The notes under the pieces were generated by a model. The model saw only the letters and a program-made list of their open reading frames with translations. It had not been told where the DNA came from and ran no database searches. Both the position numbers and the translations under genes were made by a program. This document shows, in pieces, positions 34,415 through 43,681 of a stretch of DNA of 64,000 nucleotides. Source of the DNA: CAIVAT01 sp964387205. GTDB taxonomy: Bacteria > Bacteroidota > Bacteroidia > Bacteroidales > FEN-979. The stretch spans positions 5,196 to 69,195 of the forward strand of contig CAYLVY010000005.1 in NCBI GenBank assembly GCA_964387205.1, given 5' to 3'. Positions within the stretch are counted from its first letter, which is position 1; each line of letters begins with the position of its first letter.

Positions 34415-36928
34415 ATGAAGATTTCCTATAACTGGCTCCGGGAATACCTTTCTGTTGACATTCCACCTGACAGGGTGGCGGAAATGATGACAGGGTGCGG
34501 TCTCGAGGTGGAAGCCACCGAAACATTTGAAACGGTCAGGGGAGGATTGCGCGGTGTGGTCACCGGGAAAGTGCGGACATGCATCATCCATCCCAACTCC
34601 GATCATCTGAGCATCACTACGGTGGATGTGGGAAAGGAGGAACCCCTCCGGATCGTTTGCGGCGCATCGAATGTAGCTGCCGGTCAGAAAGTAGCAGTGG
34701 CCACTATTGGTACACGCCTTTTTTTCGGTGACAAAGAGATCGTTATACAAAAAACCAGGATCCGGGGCGAGGTATCGGAGGGGATGATCTGTGCAGAGGA
34801 TGAACTGGGCATCGGAACTTCGCATGCAGGTATCCTGGTGCTTCCCGATGATACTCCGGTTGGTCTCCCTGCAGCTTCCTTATTCGGAATAGAAGAAGAT
34901 ACCGTCTTTTCTGTCGGCCTGACCCCAAACCGGGTGGACGCTGCTTCCCACCTTGGAGTTGCCCGCGACCTGGTGGCAGTCTATAACAACCATGGAGCCG
35001 ATCATCCGGCAAACATCCGCCACGAAAAACTGATGATGCCGGATCTCGAAGAGATTAATTCAGTGCAACCGGGCCTGGCCATCGGGATCAGGATCGATGA
35101 TCCGGTGGGCTGCCGTCGCTACTCAGGCCTGACCATCTCGGGTATCAGGGTGGCGCCGTCACCGGCATGGCTTTGCAACCGTCTCACAGCCGTCGGCCTC
35201 CGCCCGATCAACAATATCGTGGATATTACCAACTACGTGCTGATGGAAATGGGTCAGCCGCTCCACGCCTTCGATGCGGATAAGATTGCCGGCGAAACCA
35301 TCGTAGTCCGAAAATACCCGGATCAAACCCGTTTCGTCACCCTGGATGAGGCAGAGCGAAAACTTACAGGACAGGATCTGATGATCTGTGACACCGAAAA
35401 ACCATTGTGCATTGCCGGTGTCTTCGGTGGCATCGAATCGGGAGTTACTGAAACTACCGTTAACCTCTTTCTGGAGAGCGCCTGCTTCGATCCGGTGCAT
35501 ATCCGGAGGACTTCCCGCTATCATGGATTGCAAACGGATGCCTCTTTCCGTTTTGAAAGGGGGAGTGATGCCGATATTACCGTTGCGGCCCTTAAAAGAG
35601 CTGCCGTTTTGGTACTCCGACTGGCAGGAGGTGTCATTACTTCCGGTATCCTGGATGTCTATCCCAATCCCGTACCTCACAGCCGCGTTTCCCTTTCTTT
35701 CCATCATCTCGACCGTTTGACCGGTAAAAAGCTCGACCGGAATGTGGTCCGCCATATTCTGGAGAACCTCGGAATTAAAGTGGTGGCAGAAAAGATTTCC
35801 GGCGAATATCAATTGCCAGATGGAACGATCAGGCCCGCCGATACTATCCTGGAACTTGATATTCCGGCAGCCAAAGTAGATGTGACACGAGAGGCCGATG
35901 TGATCGAGGAGATACTGAGGATATATGGCTATAACAATATCGAATTCCCCGCACAGTTGAGGATATCCCCCTCTCAGTCTCCGGTGCCTGACCCTGAAAG
36001 GTTACTCGATGTGATTTCTGAATTGCTCGTATCCAACGGGTTCTTTGAAATGATGAACAACTCCCTGACGCGGTCATCATATTATGAGGGCTTATCCGGC
36101 TATCCGGATCACGATACAGTGAAAATCCTGAACCCGATCAGCCGCGACCTGGATATAATGCGCCGTAACCTGTTATTCGGCGGTCTGGAGAGTGTGGCCC
36201 GGAACCTGAACAGAAGAAGCAACGACCTGAAATTGTTTGAATTAGGCAGGGTTTACAACCGTTCTGACAGGCAGGGGCTGCCCCTTCCGGGATATCGGGA
36301 GGAAAACAGGCTTCTGATGATCGCTACCGGTGTGAATCAGCATGAGAACTGGAATCATCCGAAGGAGCCTGTCAGTTTTTTCGATCTGAAAGCGGTCTTA
36401 AACATGATCCTTCAGCGTGTCGGGTTCCCGGTCGAAAAACTGATCATTCAGCCTGGCCAAAACCCTTTACTGACGGAGTGTCTGGAATATCTTTATGATG
36501 GTGCACTAATAGCTACGACAGGAATGGTATCCCCTGAACTACTGGAAAAATTCGATATCAGGCAGCCGGTTTTTGCGTCGGCATTGGATTGGGATCAATT
36601 GCTCGCCCATTTGCCGGACAGACCGGTCATTTTCAGGGGCCTGCCCCGTTTTCCGGAGGTGCGTCGTGATCTTGCCCTGGTGGTGGATGGTTCTGTTACA
36701 TACGATGAAATGGAGTCCCTGGCTTTCAGAACGGAAAAGAAATTTTTACGGAAAGTGGGCCTTTTCGATGTTTATGAGGGAGAAAAGATCGGCGCTGGCC
36801 TGAAATCCTATGCCATGAGCTTTATTCTTCAGGATGATGAGAAGACACTGACAGATAAAGATATTGAAAAAGCAATGGAGAGGCTGACGAACGCCTTTAA
36901 GGAAAAATTCAATGCCCGGTTGAGGTAA
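34415..36928 (+). CDS. pheT: phenylalanyl-tRNA synthetase beta subunit
   Basis: 837 residues, slightly above the usual 800. Domain order: B1, with an inserted EMAP/tRNA-binding OB fold at about 40-150 (VVTGKVRTCIIHPNSDHLSI), B3/B4 editing region (about 200-400; VDITNYVLMEMGQPLHAFD, SFRFERGSD), B5 (about 405-480), catalytic-like core (about 490-690), and the FDX-ACB anticodon-binding domain at the C-terminus (FPEVRRDLALVVD to end). The alpha subunit gene pheS is not in the window. Followed by the sigma-54 activator after 9 nt. Confidence 0.96.
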   Translation: MKISYNWLREYLSVDIPPDRVAEMMTGCGLEVEATETFETVRGGLRGVVTGKVRTCIIHPNSDHLSITTVDVGKEEPLRIVCGASNVAAGQKVAVATIGTRLFFGDKEIVIQKTRIRGEVSEGMICAEDELGIGTSHAGILVLPDDTPVGLPAASLFGIEEDTVFSVGLTPNRVDAASHLGVARDLVAVYNNHGADHPANIRHEKLMMPDLEEINSVQPGLAIGIRIDDPVGCRRYSGLTISGIRVAPSPAWLCNRLTAVGLRPINNIVDITNYVLMEMGQPLHAFDADKIAGETIVVRKYPDQTRFVTLDEAERKLTGQDLMICDTEKPLCIAGVFGGIESGVTETTVNLFLESACFDPVHIRRTSRYHGLQTDASFRFERGSDADITVAALKRAAVLVLRLAGGVITSGILDVYPNPVPHSRVSLSFHHLDRLTGKKLDRNVVRHILENLGIKVVAEKISGEYQLPDGTIRPADTILELDIPAAKVDVTREADVIEEILRIYGYNNIEFPAQLRISPSQSPVPDPERLLDVISELLVSNGFFEMMNNSLTRSSYYEGLSGYPDHDTVKILNPISRDLDIMRRNLLFGGLESVARNLNRRSNDLKLFELGRVYNRSDRQGLPLPGYREENRLLMIATGVNQHENWNHPKEPVSFFDLKAVLNMILQRVGFPVEKLIIQPGQNPLLTECLEYLYDGALIATTGMVSPELLEKFDIRQPVFASALDWDQLLAHLPDRPVIFRGLPRFPEVRRDLALVVDGSVTYDEMESLAFRTEKKFLRKVGLFDVYEGEKIGAGLKSYAMSFILQDDEKTLTDKDIEKAMERLTNAFKEKFNARLR

Positions 36929-36937
36929 GAAAACGGT

Positions 36938-38167
36938 ATGGAAATTCAGGTTATCAAGCAAAGATTTGGGATTATTGGCCATTCTCCGTTGTTGGACAGG
37001 GCTATCGATATTGCACGACAGGTTGCTCCAACCGATATCACGGTATTGGTGAGTGGGGAAAGCGGGACCGGGAAGGAGTTCTTTCCGAAAATCATCCACC
37101 AGTTAAGTTCCCGAAAGCACGGACCCTATATCGCCGTAAACTGTGGCGCTATTCCGGAAGGGACCATTGATTCCGAGCTCTTCGGCCATGAAAAAGGCTC
37201 TTTTACCGGAGCGCATGAAGCCCGTAAAGGCTATTTTGAAGTAGTGGACGGCGGAACGATTTTTCTCGACGAAGTGGCAGAATTGCCATTGGGAACGCAA
37301 GTCAGGCTTTTGCGCGTGCTGGAAACGGGAGAGTTCTTAAGAGTGGGTTCTTCCCGTGTGCTGAAGACCAATGTGCGTGTTGTTGCAGCCACCAATGTCA
37401 ATATTCCGGAATCAATCGGCCACGGGAAATTCAGGCAGGATCTGTATTATCGCCTGAATACCGTTCCGATCCACGTACCGGCTTTGCGGGAACGCACCGA
37501 GGATGTCTATCTTATCTTCAGGAAATTTGCGGCCGATTTTGCCGAAAAATATCGGATGCCGGCTATTTCACTCACACCGGATGCTCAGCACCTGCTGACC
37601 CATTATCGATGGCCCGGTAATATCAGGCAACTGAAAAACATGACAGAACAGGTATCGATCATTGAAAAAAGCCGGGAGATTGATGCTGAAACCCTGCGCA
37701 AATATATACCGCAAAGTTATTCCACCGATCTGCCTGTGGTGTATAAGGGGGAGGATGCCTCACATTTTTCGGAAAGGGAGTTGTTATATAAGGTCCTTTT
37801 TGATATGAAAAAGGATATGACCGACCTGAAAAAACTGGTGATGAACCTTCTCCGGAACGAAGATACACAATCCGGAAATATCGGTGAAAATACACGCCTG
37901 ATTCAGAGGCTTTATGAGGATTTTGAACAGGCAAGGGAAAACGCTTCACCGGTTATTGTCCAGCCGGAAAGCAGGGTATTTGAGGAACCGGAAGCTATTC
38001 AGTTGCACGAAGAGGTTGAAGAGTCCCTTTCACTTGAGAAAAAGGAGATCGACTTTATTCGTCGGGCATTGAGCCGGCATGACGGGAAGCGAAAAGATGC
38101 CGCCAGGGAGCTTGGGATTTCCGAAAGGACGCTTTATCGAAAAATCAAGGAATATGGAATCGGGTAG
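36938..38167 (+). CDS. sigma-54-interacting transcriptional activator without receiver domain
   Basis: 409 residues. No N-terminal sensory domain: the AAA+ domain begins at about residue 8. Walker A GESGTGKE (about 39-46), the sigma-54 contact loop GSFTGA, Walker B TIFLDEVAEL, an arginine-containing RQDLYYRLNTVPIHVPALRER segment, then a linker (about 250-360) and a Fis-type HTH at the C-terminus (RKDAARELGISERTLYRKIKEYG). Such proteins hydrolyse ATP to open sigma-54 promoters. The context, pheT before and lptE overlapping by 14 nt after, is recurrent in Bacteroidota and suggests an envelope-linked regulon. Activity is probably set by expression level or a partner. Confidence 0.88.
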   Translation: MEIQVIKQRFGIIGHSPLLDRAIDIARQVAPTDITVLVSGESGTGKEFFPKIIHQLSSRKHGPYIAVNCGAIPEGTIDSELFGHEKGSFTGAHEARKGYFEVVDGGTIFLDEVAELPLGTQVRLLRVLETGEFLRVGSSRVLKTNVRVVAATNVNIPESIGHGKFRQDLYYRLNTVPIHVPALRERTEDVYLIFRKFAADFAEKYRMPAISLTPDAQHLLTHYRWPGNIRQLKNMTEQVSIIEKSREIDAETLRKYIPQSYSTDLPVVYKGEDASHFSERELLYKVLFDMKKDMTDLKKLVMNLLRNEDTQSGNIGENTRLIQRLYEDFEQARENASPVIVQPESRVFEEPEAIQLHEEVEESLSLEKKEIDFIRRALSRHDGKRKDAARELGISERTLYRKIKEYGIG

Positions 38168-38687
38168 GGGTCTGAGGAGTGAATATCTGGTCTTCTTTTT
38201 TTTCATGGCCGCCTTATGGGTGGCCGTCCCATCATGCAGGGTCAGTTATTCCTTTACTGGAGCGTCTATCTCACCGGAAGTCAAAACGGTGGCCATTGCC
38301 AATATGCCCAATAATGCCGGGCTGGTGTTGCCCACTCTTTCACGCACCATTACGGATGCGCTGCGCGATTACTTCACCTCTCAGACAAACCTGGTACTCG
38401 TGGACCGGAACGGGGACCTTTCGCTGGAAGGCTCTATTACCCAATATTCAGTTCAGCCAGTCGCCATCCAGGGAAATGAAACGGCAGCCCTGAACCGGTT
38501 GACCATCGCCGTTTCTGTGAAATTTGTCAACAAAACCGATCCGAAACAAAATTGGGAGTCAAATTTCAGCCGTTACCAGGACTATTCCAGTTCACTCAAC
38601 CTGGTGGCAGTTCAGGATGGCCTGATCAAGGAGATCACGGATCAGCTTGTACAGGATATATTCAATAAATCCGTGGTAAACTGGTAA
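38154..38687 (+). CDS. lptE: LptE family lipopolysaccharide-assembly lipoprotein
   Basis: 177 residues from ATG 38154, 14 nt inside the end of the sigma-54 activator gene. The signal segment YLVFFFFMAALWVAVPSC ends in a lipobox Cys at 28, followed by RVSYSFTGASISPEVKTVAIANM, the typical start of Bacteroidota LptE proteins (LPS-assembly family). In the pathway LptE plugs and supports the LptD translocon in the outer membrane. Sequence similarity to E. coli LptE is low, so the call rests on the fold-family pattern, length and context. Confidence 0.85.
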   Translation: MESGRGLRSEYLVFFFFMAALWVAVPSCRVSYSFTGASISPEVKTVAIANMPNNAGLVLPTLSRTITDALRDYFTSQTNLVLVDRNGDLSLEGSITQYSVQPVAIQGNETAALNRLTIAVSVKFVNKTDPKQNWESNFSRYQDYSSSLNLVAVQDGLIKEITDQLVQDIFNKSVVNW

Positions 38688-38698
38688 CACAACACGTC

Positions 38699-39463
38699 AT
38701 GACAAGGCGTCAATATACGGAGCTGATCAGTCATCCATCGGATTTCAATGAGCAGGCCATTGCCATGCTTGACGAGGTAGTGACGCGGTTTCCATTTTGC
38801 CAGGGCGCACAGATACTGTTGGCATGTCATCTTCATTTTTCCGACGACATTCGCTACAATCAACAACTCAGGAAAAGTGCGGCCTATGCCGGAAACCGCC
38901 GGGTGCTGAAAATGCTGCTCGATAGAGAGATGGCCATTGGTGATAAACCGGCGCCTCTTTCCCCGACTCAGGAAGAGCCCCCTGTCAGGGAAATAACCTG
39001 GGAATTGGGAAGCCCGCACGTGGAGGAACACCCTCAACCCATGGTCAGCGCCGATACCCACATCAGGCTGACCCATGAAGAGTTGCTGGTTATAGTCAAA
39101 CAAAGGCTTGCAGAATTAGGTGCCGGCCACCATGCGGAGATAGTCAGAGGGGATACGACCCTTTCGGTACAGGCAGGTGAGACGGCCACCGGAGTTGAAA
39201 ATTTGTCCAGGGATGAAATCATCGACCGGTTCATTCGTACCGAACCGTCCATCAGCCGGCCCAGGGCAACTTTTTTTAACCCCTCCGACAGCGCTTCTCA
39301 AAGCAATTCAGATGATGAAGAGATTGTCAGCGAAACACTGGCGCAGCTTTATGCCGAGCAGGGAAACCCTCAGAAAGCCATTCATATTTATGAAAAATTA
39401 TCTTTGTTAAATAGGGAAAAAAGTCGTTACTTTGCAGCCCAAATTGAAAAACTGAAATCCTAA
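38699..39463 (+). CDS. hypothetical TPR-like protein between lptE and secG
   Basis: 254 residues, no signal peptide or membrane segment, so probably cytoplasmic. The N-terminal part (about 1-80) is helical with FPFCQGAQILLACHLHFSDD; the middle (about 90-200) is low in predicted structure; the C-terminal 55 residues (EEIVSETLAQLYAEQGNPQKAIHIYEKL) look like a single tetratricopeptide repeat. I know it only as a conserved companion of lptE and secG in Bacteroidales; function unknown. It starts 11 nt after lptE and ends 16 nt before secG. Confidence 0.8.
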   Translation: MTRRQYTELISHPSDFNEQAIAMLDEVVTRFPFCQGAQILLACHLHFSDDIRYNQQLRKSAAYAGNRRVLKMLLDREMAIGDKPAPLSPTQEEPPVREITWELGSPHVEEHPQPMVSADTHIRLTHEELLVIVKQRLAELGAGHHAEIVRGDTTLSVQAGETATGVENLSRDEIIDRFIRTEPSISRPRATFFNPSDSASQSNSDDEEIVSETLAQLYAEQGNPQKAIHIYEKLSLLNREKSRYFAAQIEKLKS

Positions 39464-39479
39464 AACCAATTTACTTATC

Positions 39480-39812
39480 ATGGGCCTTTATATTTTCATC
39501 TCTGTGCTGATCCTCATCGTTTGTGTGTTGATGATCCTTGTTGTGCTGGTTCAGAATTCGAAGGGTGGCGGCCTGGCCTCCAATTTTGCCTCCTCCAATC
39601 AGTTTATGGGCGTGAGGAAAACAGCCGATTTCCTTGAAAAAGCCACCTGGACGCTTGCCGTCAGCCTGCTCGTACTGAGCCTCTTTTCCATTTTTGTCAT
39701 TCCGAAGTACGAAAGCGGGACCAACAAAGCCCAGAGCGAAATCCAGAAACAGATTGATGAGAGCAAAGCCGCGCCCATCAGCGATTTTCAGGCTCCTCCA
39801 AAGCAGAACTAG
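39480..39812 (+). CDS. secG: preprotein translocase subunit SecG
   Basis: 110 residues with two membrane segments (about 3-22 and 56-74) and the SecG signature VLVQNSKGGGLASNFASSNQFMG after the first. SecG assists SecYE/SecA protein export. The C-terminal tail is hydrophilic and longer than in E. coli, normal for this phylum. It closes the pheT-to-secG run and is followed 26 nt later by a strong intrinsic terminator. Confidence 0.93.
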   Translation: MGLYIFISVLILIVCVLMILVVLVQNSKGGGLASNFASSNQFMGVRKTADFLEKATWTLAVSLLVLSLFSIFVIPKYESGTNKAQSEIQKQIDESKAAPISDFQAPPKQN

Positions 39813-39838
39813 GAGCAAATTCTGTTGATCATTCAGGG

Positions 39839-39873
39839 TGTCAGATTGTCAGTGCAATCTGACATTTTTATTT
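39839..39873 (+). terminator. rho-independent terminator after secG
   Basis: TGTCAGATTG (39839-39848) and CAATCTGACA (39855-39864) form a perfect 10-bp stem with a 6-nt loop, followed by TTTTTATTTT. It isolates the upstream operon from groES-groEL. Confidence 0.85.
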
Positions 39874-40003
39874 TCGGGCAGACGATAACTGAAAAAATGT
39901 CCAACCCCGGATACTCCTGCCCGGTTTGGCACACTTTATGATAATATGCCTCCGACCTGCTTCAGGGTTACTTTGAAATGTTTAACTAAAATTATAAAGA
40001 AAA

Positions 40004-40282
40004 ATGGCAAAAGTGAGCATTAAACCGTTGGCCGACCGTGTATTGGTTGAACCAGCCGCGGCTGAAGAAAAAACATCCGGTGGGATCATTATCCCCGATA
40101 CCGCAAAGGAAAAACCACAAAAAGGAACTGTCGTGGCTGTTGGCCCCGGTAAAAAAGAGGAGCCCATGACAGTTTCAGTTGGCGATACCGTGCTTTACGG
40201 GAAGTATGCCGGTACCGAGATCACTATCGACGGTAATAATTACCTGATCATGCGCGAATCAGATATCGTCGCCATTATCTGA
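40004..40282 (+). CDS. groS: co-chaperonin GroES
   Basis: 92 residues, normal length. IKPLADRVLVEPAAAEEKTSGGIIIPDTA contains the mobile loop that docks on GroEL, and GDTVLYGKYAGTEI with the final ESDIVAII match the barrel. It caps GroEL during protein folding. groL follows after 50 nt. The 5' region (39874-40003) contains neither a CIRCE element nor a clean TTTG/TAnnTTTG pair, so heat control is not evident. Confidence 0.97.
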   Translation: MAKVSIKPLADRVLVEPAAAEEKTSGGIIIPDTAKEKPQKGTVVAVGPGKKEEPMTVSVGDTVLYGKYAGTEITIDGNNYLIMRESDIVAII

Positions 40283-40332
40283 CCCCTGTAACCTTTTAGA
40301 GATATTCAAAAAATTAAAAAACACCACATAAA

Positions 40333-41970
40333 ATGGCAAAAGATATAATTTTCAGTATCAAAGCGAGAGAAGCTTTGAAAAAAGGCGTGGATGAACTTTC
40401 CAACGCTGTAAAAGTGACACTCGGTCCCAAAGGACGCAATGTGATCATCGATAAATCATACGGTGCACCGGTCGTCACCAAGGATGGTGTGACCGTGGCC
40501 AAGGAAATCGAACTGAAGGATGGTGTGGAGAATATGGGCGCTCAGATGGTAAAAGAGGTCGCCTCCAAGACCTCTGATCTGGCAGGCGACGGCACTACCA
40601 CCGCCACCGTCCTGGCACAGTCGATCTTCACCACCGGCCTGAAAAACGTGACCGCCGGGGCCAACCCCATGGACCTGAAGCGCGGCATCGATAAAGCAGT
40701 GGCCGAAGTGATCAAATCACTGAAAGAACAAACCCGCCAGGTAGGCGACAGCATGGATAAGATCGAACAGGTCGCCTCCATCTCTGCCAATAACGACAGT
40801 TTTATCGGAAAGATGATTGCCGAAGCAATGGGTAAGGTTAAGAAAGAGGGGGTAATTACCATCGAAGAGGCCAAAGGTATCGAAACCACTGTAAAAGTGG
40901 TGGAAGGAATGCAGTTTGACCGTGGTTACATCAGCCCTTATTTTGTGACCGATACGGATAAAATGGAGGCCGTTTACGATAATCCTTACATTCTTATTTA
41001 TGAGAAAAAAGTCAGCGTGATGAAGGACCTCCTCCCGGTACTCGAAAAGGTGGTTCAGACCGGACGTCCCCTGATCATCATCAGCGAGGATGTGGAAGGC
41101 GAAGCCCTGGCTACCCTTGTGGTCAATAAAATACGCGGCACGCTGAAAGTTGCGGCTGTAAAAGCTCCCGGATTCGGTGACCGGCGGAAAGAGATGCTCG
41201 AGGATATTGCCATTTTGACCGGCGGAACCGTTATCAGCGAAGAAAAAGGCTTCAAACTCGAAGATGCTACCCTGCAATATCTCGGCCAGGCTGAAAAAGT
41301 GACCATCGATAAGGAAAATACTACCATTATCAACGGAACCGGCAAGAAAGAGGATATCAAGGGAAGAATCAACCAGATCAAGGCCCAGATCGAAAAAACA
41401 ACCTCTGACTATGACCGCGAGAAACTCCAGGAGCGCCTGGCAAAACTCGCCGGCGGTGTTGCCGTGATCTACGTCGGTGCTGCCTCTGAAGTGGAGATGA
41501 AAGAAAAGAAAGACCGCTTTGATGATGCACTGCATGCCACCCGCGCTGCCATTGAAGAAGGTATCATCCCTGGCGGTGGTGTCGCTTACCTGCGTGCGCA
41601 GAAAGTGATCGAAAACCTGAAAGGTGACAATGAGGATGAAACAACCGGAATCGCCATCGTAAGGCGCGCCCTGGAAGAGCCTCTCCGCCAGATCGTGGAA
41701 AATGCCGGACTGGAAGGTTCAGTCGTCATCCAGAAAGTGAAAGAAGGCGAAGGTGATTTTGGATTCAACGCCAGAACCGAGGTCTATGAAAATCTCTATC
41801 AGGCCGGTGTGATCGATCCCACCAAGGTGGCACGCGTTGCCCTTGAAAACGCATCTTCCATCGCCAGTATGCTGCTGACTACCGAATGTGTCCTGGTAAC
41901 CCATAAGGAAGAAAAACCTGCAATGCCCCCAATGAACCCGGGAATGGGCGGAATGGGTGACATGTACTAA
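40333..41970 (+). CDS. groL: chaperonin GroEL
   Basis: 545 residues, full length. Nucleotide-binding motif GDGTTTATVLAQ (about 85-96), LGPKGRNVIIDKS, the apical-domain segment DRGYISPYFVTD, and a GGM-rich tail (GMGGMGDMY). It is the sole chaperonin in this window. An intrinsic terminator lies 24 nt downstream, so groS-groL is a self-contained two-gene operon. Confidence 0.98.
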   Translation: MAKDIIFSIKAREALKKGVDELSNAVKVTLGPKGRNVIIDKSYGAPVVTKDGVTVAKEIELKDGVENMGAQMVKEVASKTSDLAGDGTTTATVLAQSIFTTGLKNVTAGANPMDLKRGIDKAVAEVIKSLKEQTRQVGDSMDKIEQVASISANNDSFIGKMIAEAMGKVKKEGVITIEEAKGIETTVKVVEGMQFDRGYISPYFVTDTDKMEAVYDNPYILIYEKKVSVMKDLLPVLEKVVQTGRPLIIISEDVEGEALATLVVNKIRGTLKVAAVKAPGFGDRRKEMLEDIAILTGGTVISEEKGFKLEDATLQYLGQAEKVTIDKENTTIINGTGKKEDIKGRINQIKAQIEKTTSDYDREKLQERLAKLAGGVAVIYVGAASEVEMKEKKDRFDDALHATRAAIEEGIIPGGGVAYLRAQKVIENLKGDNEDETTGIAIVRRALEEPLRQIVENAGLEGSVVIQKVKEGEGDFGFNARTEVYENLYQAGVIDPTKVARVALENASSIASMLLTTECVLVTHKEEKPAMPPMNPGMGGMGDMY

Positions 41971-41991
41971 ACAACACTGCCATACGTTTAT

Positions 41992-42027
41992 AAGGAGGGT
42001 GACTGATACCAGTCATCCTCTTTTTTT
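41992..42027 (+). terminator. rho-independent terminator after groEL
   Basis: GAGGGTGACTG (41995-42005) and CAGTCATCCTC (42010-42020) form an 11-bp stem with one G-U pair and an ATAC loop, followed by seven T. Additional A-T pairs extend the base. Confidence 0.9.
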
Positions 42028-42062
42028 GTAATTTTGCCTTACTGTCATAAAAAAACCATTTG

Positions 42063-42620
42063 ATGAAAACTGCAATATCCCTCCTGTTTGTATATGTCCT
42101 GCTTAGCTTTCCGTTTGTCCGGGTTTTTGCACAACAAGATCAGGCTCCTGAAATGCCCGTTAACCCTGATAACAGGAAGATTACTTACCGGCAGGTAGTG
42201 GAGGAGCCGGGTACCCCTGAATATCTGTATGATAAAGCAATAGGTTGGTTTCGTTATTATTATACTAATCCAAATAGTGTTTACAGGGTTCAGGACCGGG
42301 TAAACGGAAAAATTGAAGGCTATGGAAGGATGAGACTCTATACCCGGGATAGCCGCGATAATCAGCTCAATGACGCCGGCATCATTATCTACAGGATACT
42401 GGTTGAACTTAAGGAGAACCGATTCAGGTACACGATCACCGATTTCAATCTTAAAACCTTATCGGAGTACCCGATAGAAAAATGGATGAACAAGACCGAT
42501 GCCGGCTATTCCCCTGTATGGGATTCCTATCTCTATCAGGTGGATACCGTTATGCAGCGGTTGGTTTCAACCATGAAAGAAAAGATGAAACCGGTGGTAA
42601 TCAAGAAAGATGAATGGTAG
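42063..42620 (+). CDS. DUF4468-like secreted/periplasmic protein
   Basis: 185 residues from ATG 42063. N-terminal signal peptide (KTAISLLFVYVLLSFPFVRVFA, cleavage before QQD). The mature part has a YRQVVEEPGTPEYLYDKAIGWFRYYYTNP segment followed by beta strands (GYGRMRLYTR, IIIYRILVELKENRFRYTITDF), the pattern of the DUF4468 domain found mostly in Bacteroidota. Function unknown. The gene end overlaps the rlmN start by 11 nt, which suggests a shared transcript but need not imply a shared function. Confidence 0.75.
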   Translation: MKTAISLLFVYVLLSFPFVRVFAQQDQAPEMPVNPDNRKITYRQVVEEPGTPEYLYDKAIGWFRYYYTNPNSVYRVQDRVNGKIEGYGRMRLYTRDSRDNQLNDAGIIIYRILVELKENRFRYTITDFNLKTLSEYPIEKWMNKTDAGYSPVWDSYLYQVDTVMQRLVSTMKEKMKPVVIKKDEW

Positions 42621-43665
42621 TCCCATGCCTGACCTCCGGGAACTGACCCGCGACGAAATTTCCGGCATGCTGCATGAGCTGGGGGAGCCCTCATTCCGTG
42701 CACGCCAGGTATATGAATGGCTTTGGAAGCACCATGCCATCAGTATCACGGCGATGACCTCCCTGCCGGAGTCTCTCCGGAAAAAACTGTCTGAAAGGTT
42801 TACCCTGAACAGGGCCATTGAGGCCCGGCGTCAGATCAGCAGCGACGGGACACACAAAGTGCTCTTCCGTTTACACGACCAACTCTTTGCCGAAGCAGTA
42901 AAAATACCGGCGGGAGAGCGAAATACCGCTTGTGTTTCATCTCAGGTCGGTTGTGCCCTTGGCTGCAGGTTCTGTGCCACAGGCCGTATGGGTTTCACCC
43001 GAAACCTTTCGGCAGGAGAGATGGTCGATCAGGTTACGGGAGTAATCTCCTCCACCGGTGCCACCTTAGAGTTGCCATCCAATATTGTTTTTATGGGGAT
43101 GGGGGAGCCATTTCTTAATTACAAGGCTCTGACACGGGCCATTGAAAGGATCACGGCTCCCGATGGCCTTGGTATGTCGCCGCAGCGGATCACCGTATCG
43201 AGTATCGGGATCCCGAAAATGATCAGGCAGATGGCCGATGATCAGGCCCGTTACCATTTTGCCCTCTCCCTTCATGCAGCCAGCGATGGTAAACGCAACC
43301 AGATCATGCCTTTTAACCTCTCACACCCGCTGGCAGAGGTTTCGGAAGCCCTTCACTATTATCACGGGAAGACGGGTCAACGTATTACCATGGAATACGT
43401 GCTTCTGGGCGGGTTCAATGATACCCGGGGCGATGTTGCAGCCCTTGCAGCTTTCTGCCGAAGGTTCCCTGTCAAGATCAACCTGATAGAGTATAACCCC
43501 GTTCCGGAAACCGGATTCAGGAAATCAACCCCGGACCATACCCAACAATTTATTCGCTACCTGGAATCCAGGAACCTTATTGTCAACATGCGTTCGAGCA
43601 AAGGGGCCGATATTGATGCAGCCTGCGGACAACTGGCAGCCAAAGCCCTCCCGGGGATCCATTAA
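42610..43665 (+). CDS. rlmN: 23S rRNA (adenine-2503-C2)-methyltransferase RlmN
   Basis: 351 residues. Radical-SAM enzyme: the 4Fe-4S motif is Cys115, Cys119 and Cys122 in CALGCRFCATG. ERNTACVSSQVGC, GMGEPFLNYKAL, SIGIPKMIRQMAD and the C-terminal VNMRSSKGADIDAACGQL (with the methyl-carrying Cys) complete the family pattern. It methylates A2503 of 23S rRNA and A37 of some tRNAs. Its start lies inside the end of the DUF4468-like gene. Confidence 0.96.
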   Translation: MNGSPMPDLRELTRDEISGMLHELGEPSFRARQVYEWLWKHHAISITAMTSLPESLRKKLSERFTLNRAIEARRQISSDGTHKVLFRLHDQLFAEAVKIPAGERNTACVSSQVGCALGCRFCATGRMGFTRNLSAGEMVDQVTGVISSTGATLELPSNIVFMGMGEPFLNYKALTRAIERITAPDGLGMSPQRITVSSIGIPKMIRQMADDQARYHFALSLHAASDGKRNQIMPFNLSHPLAEVSEALHYYHGKTGQRITMEYVLLGGFNDTRGDVAALAAFCRRFPVKINLIEYNPVPETGFRKSTPDHTQQFIRYLESRNLIVNMRSSKGADIDAACGQLAAKALPGIH

Positions 43666-43681
43666 CCTTAATCATAAGCTT

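Noticed and set aside
39925..39943. Sigma-54 promoter before groES (TTTGGCAC...)
   Set aside because: The -24-like TGGCAC is present, but the -12 position reads TTATGA rather than TTGC, so the match is incomplete.
39874..40003. CIRCE heat-shock operator before groES
   Set aside because: Neither arm of the TTAGCACTC inverted repeat is present.
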